Source: JANRIC01 sp033765345 (GTDB lineage Bacteria; Bacteroidota; Bacteroidia; Cytophagales; Microscillaceae). From it: a stretch of 33,940 nt of DNA. The notes under the pieces are model-generated. The model was not told the DNA's origin and searched no databases. It saw only the letters and a program-made list of their open reading frames with translations. Position numbers and translations under genes: made by a program. Location: NCBI GenBank assembly GCA_033765345.1, contig JANRIC010000238.1:1-33940 (forward strand), read 5' to 3'. This document shows positions 1-6,711 of this stretch, one piece after another (positions within the stretch are counted from its first letter, which is position 1; each line of letters starts with the position of its first letter).

Positions 1-135
1 TTAATTATTTTAATTATTTTAATTATTTTAATTATTTTAATTATTTTAATTATTTTAATTATTTTAATTATTTTAATTATTTTAATTATTTTAATTATTT
101 TAATTATTTTAATTATTTTAATTATTTTAATTATT
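1..135. repeat. Tandem array, 15 copies of a 9-bp unit
   Basis: Fifteen uninterrupted, identical copies of TTAATTATT fill the first 135 bases. The array runs off the left edge, so its true length is unknown. The last copy supplies the TAA stop of the neighbouring minus-strand kinase gene (stop at 131-133). Read from that strand, each unit (AATAATTAA) carries stop codons, so the array also ends any read-through. The perfect copies suggest recent slippage, or a collapsed or artificial contig end. Confidence 0.95.
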
Positions 136-982
136 TACTCCATTCTTCGGGCATGTGGTACAGTGTGAGTCCAGCGATGGGAGTTTCTTGGATATTACCC
201 ATGACCAAATTTTTATCGAGCAGTACTTGTTGAAGGATATTGCTGTAATAATAGGCAATTGACCCCGTAAAATGAATTTTATATTGAGAATAATTGGGCA
301 TTTTTAAGACATATTTATCTAAAAATTCGGCAAAACAGCGATAAATCAGTTGGTAGCAATAATTTTCTCTTTGGTTATGAAATAAAAACCGAGTAAAAGA
401 AGCCATATATCGGTTTGCGAGTGGTTTTTTGTAGACATTTTCCAGTACTTCAGCTCGGTTTACCGGATAAGCTTTCATGAATTTATCCCGAAGATAGTCA
501 GGCATTTCTTTATGAAAAAAGCCTCGCAGCAGTTCTTTACCCAAATGCCCTCCGCTTCCTTCATCTCCTAGAATAAAACCCAGATTGGAATCTTCGCTGG
601 TGATTATTGAGCCGTCATACATACAAGCATTAGAGCCGGTACCCAGGATGCATACAATTCCCGGAGTTCTTCCGCACAAGGCGCGTGCAGCCGCCAACAA
701 ATCATGGGTTATGGCTATTTTTGCTTGAGGAAATGCCTGATGCAATACAGATTCTACTTTTTTACAATTAGATTCTACGGAGCATCCGGATCCATAAAAA
801 TAAATTTCGGTTATTTCAGCCGGAATATGTGGGCTAAGTTGTTTTTGAATGGTATCTTCCATACTTTGTTCATCCTGATAATAGGGATTCAGTCCATTGG
901 TAGCCAGTTGAACTACTTGTTGCTCTTTATTAATCAGTCTCCAGTCTGTTTTGGTAGATCCGCTGTCAGCAATAAGAATCAT
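131..982 (-). CDS. BadF/BadG/BcrA/BcrD-type ATPase, probable N-acetylglucosamine kinase-like sugar kinase
   Basis: This 283-residue protein has the actin-like ATPase fold of the BadF/BadG family. The phosphate-1 motif is at the very N-terminus (DSGSTKTDW, residues 6-14). A second glycine-rich loop (ILGTGSNACMYDG) lies near residues 112-124, followed by GDEGSGGHLGKELL, which is typical of GlcNAc kinase-like members. The length is normal for Bacteroidota homologues, which are cytoplasmic and thought to phosphorylate amino sugars from cell-wall or chitin turnover. No neighbouring sugar-use genes are visible to fix the substrate. The ATG is at 980-982 and the stop falls inside the 9-bp tandem array, so the 3' untranslated region is made of that array. 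The family call is firm; the GlcNAc substrate is inferred. Confidence 0.85.
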   Translation of the reverse strand: MILIADSGSTKTDWRLINKEQQVVQLATNGLNPYYQDEQSMEDTIQKQLSPHIPAEITEIYFYGSGCSVESNCKKVESVLHQAFPQAKIAITHDLLAAARALCGRTPGIVCILGTGSNACMYDGSIITSEDSNLGFILGDEGSGGHLGKELLRGFFHKEMPDYLRDKFMKAYPVNRAEVLENVYKKPLANRYMASFTRFLFHNQRENYCYQLIYRCFAEFLDKYVLKMPNYSQYKIHFTGSIAYYYSNILQQVLLDKNLVMGNIQETPIAGLTLYHMPEEWSK

Positions 983-1051
983 GTCTTTGTAAGTTTTAAT
1001 TTCGGGATATAATCTAATCTAATATTCAAACTAAAGTGGTTTTCCTGAATT

Positions 1052-1154
1052 TATACCCAGATTGAAGTGATTTGCCTGATTTTCTTGATTGATTAGCTTG
1101 ATTATTAATGATTTAAAAGCTAAAATCTCGGAAAACCACTTCGGTTTGAGTATA
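1052..1154. repeat. Dispersed inverted-repeat element, copy A (short form, 103 bp)
   Basis: This is the main content of the gene-free stretch 983-1366. It starts TATACCCAGATTGAAGTGAT and ends in CCACTTCGGTTTGAGTATA, which are imperfect inverted termini. It shares its core (TTCTTGATTGATTAGCTTGA, then TTATT) with copies B (15235-15383) and C (16944-17092). It lacks their GC-rich internal arms (ACAAGACCC...GGGTCTTGT). A partial extra terminus lies at 1023-1045, and a degraded inverted piece of the core (TCATCAATCAAGAAAATCAA) at about 1181-1200, so elements have nested or decayed here. The rest of the spacer holds the probable promoter of the downstream transporter and no gene. Confidence 0.8.
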
Positions 1155-1257
1155 AAATAATAAATTATTCATAATTAGGTTCATCAATCAAGAAAATCAA
1201 ACCCATCATTATAATCCGGGTTTAAATTACAGAATTCTTCTGAAAAAAGAACAAGAG

Positions 1258-1290
1258 TTTGATATCCAATTGGAAGAAACAAAATATTTG
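1258..1290 (+). promoter_or_regulatory. Candidate Bacteroidota-type promoter for the SulP gene
   Basis: TTTG at 1258-1261 is followed, after 21 bases, by AATATTTG at 1283-1290. This is one base off the Bacteroidota -7 consensus TAnnTTTG, and the spacing is usual for the TTTG -33 element. A transcript starting a few bases downstream would have a leader of about 70 nt. A second near match (CATATTTG) follows at about 1313-1320. This is a motif match only. Confidence 0.35.
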
Positions 1291-1366
1291 AGTATATTTC
1301 ACCATATTTGTAGAGAAAACGTAAAGATAATCACACCAAATTTTTAGTATTTTATCTTATGAGTTT

Positions 1367-3595
1367 ATGAATTTATCGAAGAAATTAAGCATTTTTCAGC
1401 AAGAATTGTATTATCTTAAAAATCACTATTATTCTGAGTTGATCTCAGGGTTTGGTGTATTTGTGATTGCTCTGCCGGTAAGTATTGCTATTGCTATTGC
1501 GAGTGGTTTTCCGGCTGCTTCGGGTTTGATTACGGCCATTATTGGAGGCATAGTGATCGGTATTTTTAGCAATGCTATTTTAGCGATCAAAGGGCCGAGT
1601 ATCAGCATGATTCCTATTCTTTTTTTGGCTGTGGGTAATCTCAGTGTATTTCCCGAAACAGGGATCAAGTATACCCTGGCTACTATTGTACTAGCGGGTG
1701 TGATACAAGTTTTGATTGGTTTATTGCGCCTGGGTACTCGGTTTGTGATTATATCAGATACCGTAGTATACGGTTTGATAGCTGCCTTAGGGATAATGGT
1801 ATTTATCAAAGAAATTCATCTGCTATTTGGTGTTGAACCTTTGGGTAAAAATATTCTTGCGCTCATTTTGGAGATTCCCAATAGTATTTTTTTTATGATT
1901 CATCCCAATGTAGCTATTTTTGGTGTTATTTCATTGGTTATCCTTTTGATACCTTCTCTCGACGAATTTGACCGATTTCTTCCGCGTATATTTCTGGTTT
2001 CCTTGTTGGGAGTGCTTGCTATGATCTATGTACATCCGCAGAGTAGTTTTTTTCAAAACCAGGCCTTAAGCTACCCTAAAGAGTTGAGCCGGGTATTTAT
2101 TTTCCCTGATTTTTCACTCATTCAAACATCCACGTCTATTTTTTACGCGCTGACGATTGCTTTGGTAGGTATCCTCGAGAGTATGGTCAACATCAAATCC
2201 ATTGAAGCATTGGATCGTAAAATTCCACAATCCAGTACAAACTGGGAAATTATCACCCTGGGAGTAGGAAATATCTTATGTGGTTTGTTGGGAGGGCTTC
2301 CTATGGTGGTCACGATGGAGAATAGCCTTGCCAATATCAATTACAACTCCAAATCGAGATGGCCTGAATTAATTCAGGGGTTTTATATTTTGCTATTTAC
2401 GGTTTTCGGGCTGATTTTGCTGAGTTATATCCCGATAGTGACCCTGACTACGATCATCATATATATTACTTACAAATTTAATTCTCCCAAATTATTTCGA
2501 AGTATTCGAGAAATTGGTTTGGATCAAATCGTTATTTTTTTGTCAACCATTATTTTTACCCTTATTTTAGGAATTTTACCAGGGCTGATAGCAGGCATTA
2601 TGATTACTTTCGGGATTTATCTGATACTTGGAAGCCCTGTCAAAAACCTTTTCAGAACATCGGTCAGTGTATACCGAAAAGGAAGCCTAAAATCCAAGAT
2701 AAATATCCAGGGAGCTGCTTTGGCAAGCAACTATCTCCAGATTAAAAAACACTTGAACGAAGCTTTAGACACCGAACGAATCATTATTGATCTTTCCGGA
2801 GCTAAGGTTGTAGATCATAGTTTTCTTGAGCTTATGTATTATTTTGCCAGGTCTAACCGCTTGGACGATGGTAAAATGGAAATCCAGGGGCTTAAATATC
2901 ACCTACCTGTCTCGAGGCATCCCTTGGCTACGCTTCGGCTTCCTAAGAAAAACAAAAGTATTTACAAAGTTGATTTGGATGAACTGGATGAAAGACAAAT
3001 AGACCTACGTGCTGTTGCAGCCGTCAACAATACACAACTTAGGACTAATCTGACCTATGATGGGGTTGTTTTTGAGGATTTTTCCTTTGCACGTGGATAT
3101 GAGATCAGGTATCGGGAAAATCAGTTTATGAAATTTTACAAATCCAGTTGTCTCGAGTTTTCAGATTTATTTTTATCCAAAGGAATCAGAATCAGTGAGC
3201 AGAGCTTTAAAATGTCTGTTTTACTGATTACGGTTTTAGAGGTACCTATCCCTGATTTCACTCTGACAAGTGAAGACCTGATGCATAAATTATTGCAAAG
3301 TGTGGGTTATGAAGACATTGATTTTGAAGAGTACCCCACTTTTTCAGAAAAATATTTATTACACGGTGAAAACCTAGCAGCCATCCATAGTTTTTTTAGC
3401 CCTACTTTAATTGCCTTACTGGACAAAAAACACGAGCTTCATCTAAGTATAGAAAGCAAGTCTAATCGTCTGGCAGTTTATCAAAGTAGAGGATTAATGG
3501 GGAAAACGGATCTGGAAGATATTCTTGAATTTGTAGAAGGATTTTTGGACATTATCCATGAAGAAGAGGAGTCTTGGGAATTAGAAGCGGAATAA
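1367..3595 (+). CDS. SulP-family inorganic anion transporter with STAS domain and extra C-terminal domain
   Basis: This 742-residue inner-membrane protein has a SulP transporter core of about 425 residues. The signature N-terminal helices are visible (SGFGVFVIALPVSIAIAIAS, then GPSISMIPI). A STAS domain follows at about residues 445-524 (IIIDLSGAKVVDHSFLELM). SulP proteins move sulfate, bicarbonate or other anions in symport or exchange; the substrate cannot be read from sequence. Unusually, about 218 further residues follow the STAS domain, rich in Phe, Glu and Asp and ending in an acidic tail, with no membrane helices. Many SulP proteins stop after STAS. The gene stands alone, with its own candidate promoter and a strong hairpin at its stop codon. 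Confidence 0.9.
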   Translation: MNLSKKLSIFQQELYYLKNHYYSELISGFGVFVIALPVSIAIAIASGFPAASGLITAIIGGIVIGIFSNAILAIKGPSISMIPILFLAVGNLSVFPETGIKYTLATIVLAGVIQVLIGLLRLGTRFVIISDTVVYGLIAALGIMVFIKEIHLLFGVEPLGKNILALILEIPNSIFFMIHPNVAIFGVISLVILLIPSLDEFDRFLPRIFLVSLLGVLAMIYVHPQSSFFQNQALSYPKELSRVFIFPDFSLIQTSTSIFYALTIALVGILESMVNIKSIEALDRKIPQSSTNWEIITLGVGNILCGLLGGLPMVVTMENSLANINYNSKSRWPELIQGFYILLFTVFGLILLSYIPIVTLTTIIIYITYKFNSPKLFRSIREIGLDQIVIFLSTIIFTLILGILPGLIAGIMITFGIYLILGSPVKNLFRTSVSVYRKGSLKSKINIQGAALASNYLQIKKHLNEALDTERIIIDLSGAKVVDHSFLELMYYFARSNRLDDGKMEIQGLKYHLPVSRHPLATLRLPKKNKSIYKVDLDELDERQIDLRAVAAVNNTQLRTNLTYDGVVFEDFSFARGYEIRYRENQFMKFYKSSCLEFSDLFLSKGIRISEQSFKMSVLLITVLEVPIPDFTLTSEDLMHKLLQSVGYEDIDFEEYPTFSEKYLLHGENLAAIHSFFSPTLIALLDKKHELHLSIESKSNRLAVYQSRGLMGKTDLEDILEFVEGFLDIIHEEEESWELEAE

Positions 3596-3616
3596 CACCA
3601 TGAGTTATTCCGCTTC
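3584..3616. terminator. Bidirectional hairpin between convergent genes
   Basis: GAAGCGGAATAAC (3584-3596) and GTTATTCCGCTTC (3604-3616) form a perfect 13-bp stem with a 7-base loop. The transporter's TAA stop sits in the left arm, and the convergent MerR gene ends at 3627. The position and symmetry fit a shared terminator, although the T-tract on either side is weak. Confidence 0.7.
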
Positions 3617-3626
3617 TTCATAACAG

Positions 3627-4511
3627 TTAAGCATTTTCTTCCACAAAACGAATCAAATCCTCAATTTTGTTGAAGATCACCCCATTATCAGGTAAGGTAA
3701 TATCCTGACCAATAATCTGGTATCCGCTCAGTAAAATTTTTGCCTGTGGAAATTTAGTCGAGAGACGATCAATATACTCCTGAATCAAATCCTGACCAGG
3801 TGTAGAAGTAATGATGGTAATGATGTTTTCGGGTTTATGAATTTTGACAGCTTCCTGAAGATCCTGCATGGGAAGGCTCTGACCCAAATAAATCACTTTG
3901 TGATTTCTTGATTTAATGATATAGCTGCAAAATAGCAATGAAAGTTCATGAAGCTCTCCCTCTGGAAGATAAAGCAAATATTTGGAAGCACTTTTATCAG
4001 GATTGACCACCTGACCGTCAATAGCCACAATGATTTTTTGCCGGATCAGATGGCTGATAAAATGCTCTTGGGCAGGGTTGATAGCCCCAGTTTGCCACAA
4101 AAACCCTATTTTGACCAAAAAAGGGTAAATAATATTGATCATCGTATTTTCAAAGCCGATTTGAAGGGTATTGGTTGAGATGATCTTCTCAAAGCGATCC
4201 TCGTCCAGGTCAATCATTGCCAGAGTTAGTGCTTGGATCTGGTCGGGAAACCTTGAACTTTGTTCGGTAATTTTAATGACTTTTTGCCTGAGGTCGTTTT
4301 CCGACATTTCGGCAATTTTAGAAATCTTAAAACCATTCTCTTTAAGCAGAGAGACGTTCAGAATCAATTTCAAATCCTGATCATCGTAAAAGCGTATATT
4401 GGTATCGGTGCGTTTAGGAGTGACCAGTTTATACCGCTGCTCCCAAATCCTCAACGTGTGAGCCTTTATACCTGATAAATGCTCTAAATCTTTAATTGAA
4501 TAAACGGTCAT
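3627..4511 (-). CDS. MerR-family regulator with B12-binding domain (CarH/LitR-like)
   Basis: This 294-residue protein has an N-terminal MerR winged helix (YSIKDLEHLSGIKAHTLRIW, residues 4-23) followed by a cobalamin-binding half. The diagnostic W-x9-EH motif of CarH/LitR photoreceptors is intact: Trp139, then Glu149-His150. An E-x-H motif at 186-188 is placed to supply the lower cobalt ligand, as His177 does in Thermus CarH. In CarH, adenosylcobalamin holds a DNA-bound tetramer that falls apart in light, releasing carotenoid genes. Here the residue after Trp139 is Gln; Thermus CarH has His132 there, which binds cobalt after photolysis. B12 binding is therefore likely but light sensing uncertain. 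The gene lies downstream of a carotenoid gene, which supports a pigment-regulating role. Confidence 0.85.
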   Translation of the reverse strand: MTVYSIKDLEHLSGIKAHTLRIWEQRYKLVTPKRTDTNIRFYDDQDLKLILNVSLLKENGFKISKIAEMSENDLRQKVIKITEQSSRFPDQIQALTLAMIDLDEDRFEKIISTNTLQIGFENTMINIIYPFLVKIGFLWQTGAINPAQEHFISHLIRQKIIVAIDGQVVNPDKSASKYLLYLPEGELHELSLLFCSYIIKSRNHKVIYLGQSLPMQDLQEAVKIHKPENIITIITSTPGQDLIQEYIDRLSTKFPQAKILLSGYQIIGQDITLPDNGVIFNKIEDLIRFVEENA

Positions 4512-4592
4512 AAAATATCAAGATTTAATGTTGTAGAACAATACGTCTTTTTTGATGATATAGAGGCATCTCAAAGAAAATTATTCCACAAA

Positions 4593-4610
4593 TTTTGATC
4601 AACATCAAAA
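4593..4610. promoter_or_regulatory. Inverted repeat upstream of the MerR gene, possible operator
   Basis: TTTTGAT (4593-4599) and ATCAAAA (4604-4610) are a perfect 7-4-7 inverted repeat in the spacer between the carotenoid gene and the MerR gene, about 80 bases before the MerR start. Autoregulation is common for MerR proteins, so this is a candidate operator. No sequence-specific evidence ties it to this regulator. Confidence 0.3.
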
Positions 4611-4668
4611 TAGATGTCCCTTAGGTAACACAAGGTTAAAATAGAATGTTTTAAAAAGGTAGGCGAAT

Positions 4669-5322
4669 TTATAAATACGTTAGATTATGTGCCAAGAAAA
4701 ATCCTGCCTGAGCAAGAAAAATGGGTAAAGCTATTTTATTTTCCTTGTCGAAATCTGCCAAATGATAGATCAATAACATACCTATAGAAATAATAAACCA
4801 AGCCAAATAATTTTGTAATGGTACTTCGGCCTGACTCCAAGCCCAGAAATGATGCCGAATAGCCACCGGCTCTATCAATATATCCATCCCAACCATCAGC
4901 ACGGCTCCCAGCAATACCTTCGAACCCAAATGTCGACTAAGTCGATCCCCAATCAGGGCTGTGCTACTCACTAATACAAACCAATTTAATCCAATAATGA
5001 TCGGCACTTCAAAAAACTTCCAACCCAGGGCAGTCTGATAATAATAATCCCCAAAAATTACTTTCGTTTTTACGCCTATACACTCTATCGTAAATCCAAG
5101 TAGAATAATAAGCATCGCTACCCACACAAATCTTGCATTTATTTCCTGTTGAAAAACAAGTATCAAAAATCCACAAACCAACAAATTAAAAGGAACAAGG
5201 CTTTCAAACCAGGGGCGCGTAAACGATGATTGTAAGCCCAGAAAACCGGCTATATGCATTAAGATAATTAAAATAACCGCCGATGAATAATAAGATTGCC
5301 TCGATGCTAATAAATGATCCAT
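4669..5322 (-). CDS. cruF: Carotenoid biosynthesis membrane protein, CruF-like (carotenoid 1',2'-hydratase family)
   Basis: This 217-residue integral membrane protein has about six to seven hydrophobic segments. It matches the CruF/bisanhydrobacterioruberin hydratase family (the Pfam carotenoid-synthesis family formerly DUF422). Visible family features are the Glu and Phe-Gly-Asp-Tyr-Tyr stretch near residues 80-95, IIIGLNWF (107-114), and IEPVAI followed by His-His-Phe-Trp-Ala-Trp (about 150-162). The enzyme adds water to the end group of gamma-carotene-type carotenoids, giving myxol, saproxanthin or flexixanthin-type pigments in Bacteroidota. Its ATG directly abuts the Fur gene's stop codon, so the two are co-transcribed and probably translationally coupled. 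No other crt genes are in the window. The family call is good; the exact substrate is inferred. Confidence 0.8.
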   Translation of the reverse strand: MDHLLASRQSYYSSAVILIILMHIAGFLGLQSSFTRPWFESLVPFNLLVCGFLILVFQQEINARFVWVAMLIILLGFTIECIGVKTKVIFGDYYYQTALGWKFFEVPIIIGLNWFVLVSSTALIGDRLSRHLGSKVLLGAVLMVGMDILIEPVAIRHHFWAWSQAEVPLQNYLAWFIISIGMLLIYHLADFDKENKIALPIFLAQAGFFLAHNLTYL

Positions 5323-5757
5323 TTAATAATTCTTTGTTTTGAGATTGCAATGCTCACAAACACCATTGATTAAGAAATTAGACTCTACAAAGATATATCC
5401 TTGTGGAAGGCTGATCTCAGGAATTTTTACGTGATCCAAGCAAACCGTCGAGCCACAGGTCTCACATTTGAAGTGTACATGCTGATGATTGTGCTGCATT
5501 TCTGTACAATCATCATTACAAAGAGCGTATTTTAAATTGCCAGTATCATCCGGGACTTTGTGGATAATGCCCTTCTTCAGAAAGGTTTTTAATGTCCGAT
5601 AGATCGTCACCCGGTCAAAATCTTTACCAATACCTTCCTCAATATCGGCATTCGACAAAGCGGATTGCACCCCGAGAAACATACGCAGCACCTGATCCCG
5701 ACAAGCCGTAATCCTGAGATTATTGTCTTTAAGAATAGAATTGGATTCAAGTATCAT
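5323..5757 (-). CDS. Fur-family metal- or peroxide-responsive transcriptional regulator
   Basis: This 144-residue protein has the Fur layout. The N-terminal winged helix includes DRVTIYRTLKTFLKKGIIHKV (split as DRVTIYRTL then KTFLKKGIIHKV, near residues 48-68). The C-terminal dimerisation and metal-binding half has the His-rich stretch HNHQHVHFKC and two Cys-x-x-Cys pairs (CETC and CEHC) that would hold structural zinc. It could be Fur, Zur or PerR; sequence alone does not decide. It is the first gene of a Fur-carotenoid hydratase pair with no spacer, and divergent from the TetR gene across a 178-base AT-rich gap. That linkage suggests control tied to metal or oxidative stress, which is inference. 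Confidence 0.9.
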   Translation of the reverse strand: MILESNSILKDNNLRITACRDQVLRMFLGVQSALSNADIEEGIGKDFDRVTIYRTLKTFLKKGIIHKVPDDTGNLKYALCNDDCTEMQHNHQHVHFKCETCGSTVCLDHVKIPEISLPQGYIFVESNFLINGVCEHCNLKTKNY

Positions 5758-5935
5758 AATTTTTGTATTTTTAAATGAATCTTATTGAAAATAATATACT
5801 TACTATTATATAAAATAGTCAAAACATCCTTTTAAGTATGTGGTTTTAAGTAAAGAAAAAATCGATATTTGAGCTTAATATATTTAAATTTTTCAAATTT
5901 AATCTGCATTTTGATCTATTAAAATAAACACAAAG

Positions 5936-6619
5936 ATGAAAATTGTAGCTACGGTTAAAATTAATGTACCCGAAGATATTTATCTAAGAGATCCTGAACA
6001 AACCAAACTCGGACGAAAAATCATCCATGATGGTATCAACCTGATTGATGAGCTGGGTTTCGAGGCTTTTACTTTTGGCAAACTTGCCAAGAGTATCAGC
6101 TCCACAGAAGCATCTATTTATCGCTATTTTGATAATAAACACAACTTATTGGTTTATCTGGTGTCGTGGTACTGGAGTTGGTTAGAATATCAAATTGATT
6201 ATCAGACCAATAACATTGAAGATTCCGAAAAGAAGCTTAAAATCGTAATTCGTATTATTTCAGATATTGCTCAAAAAGAATCTTCGTTTTCGCATATCAA
6301 TGAGCAGGCACTTCACCGAATCGTAGTTTCAGAATCACTTAAGGCTTATTACACCAAAAGCGTAGATGCTGAAAATCAGCTCAATTATTTCCGCAGCTAT
6401 AAATCTCTTTGCCTCCGCATTGCTGCCATTATGCTGGAGCTAAACGCCAATTATCCGTATGCCAGGGCACTTTCAAGCACTATTTTAGAATCGGCACATC
6501 AGCAAATCTACTTTTCACAACATCTTCCTTCTCTTACTGAGTTACGCGTAAAAAACAACGAAGATTATATAAAAGTTGTAGATTACCTCGAGAATCTGGT
6601 ATTCAATCAATTAAAATAA
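5936..6619 (+). CDS. TetR/AcrR-family transcriptional regulator
   Basis: This 227-residue protein has a TetR helix-turn-helix near residues 38-70 (FEAFTFGKLAKSISSTEASI, followed by YRYFDNKHNLL). The C-terminal ligand and dimer half is alpha-helical and not recognisable beyond family level. The first 20 residues before the HTH region are somewhat longer than usual. It is divergent from the Fur gene and about 90 bases upstream of the Ig-like lipoprotein gene, separated from it by a hairpin (6625-6666). The effector and targets are unknown. The ATG at 5936 follows an A-rich leader without a clear ribosome binding site, as is normal in this phylum. Confidence 0.85.
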   Translation: MKIVATVKINVPEDIYLRDPEQTKLGRKIIHDGINLIDELGFEAFTFGKLAKSISSTEASIYRYFDNKHNLLVYLVSWYWSWLEYQIDYQTNNIEDSEKKLKIVIRIISDIAQKESSFSHINEQALHRIVVSESLKAYYTKSVDAENQLNYFRSYKSLCLRIAAIMLELNANYPYARALSSTILESAHQQIYFSQHLPSLTELRVKNNEDYIKVVDYLENLVFNQLK

Positions 6620-6624
6620 AAATA

Positions 6625-6666
6625 AGCAAATTTTCCCGGATATTTAAATTATGTTAAAAATTTGCT
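6625..6666. repeat. Inverted repeat after the TetR gene
   Basis: AGCAAATTTT (6625-6634) and AAAATTTGCT (6657-6666) form a perfect 10-bp stem with a 22-base loop just after the TetR stop. There is no T-tract, so a classical terminator is doubtful; attenuation or 3'-end protection is possible. Confidence 0.5.
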
Positions 6667-6711
6667 CAGAAGCTTTTATTTGTGGTTTTTTGCCCATAAA
6701 ACTCGCTTTTT

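Noticed and set aside
1..135. CRISPR array at the window start
   Set aside because: The unit is 9 bases with no spacers, so it is a simple tandem repeat.
5758..5935. Fur box between the Fur and TetR genes
   Set aside because: The gap is rich in AT words resembling Fur or Per boxes, but no convincing 7-1-7 inverted match is present; TAAATTTG on the minus strand at 5894-5901 lacks a correctly spaced -33 element.
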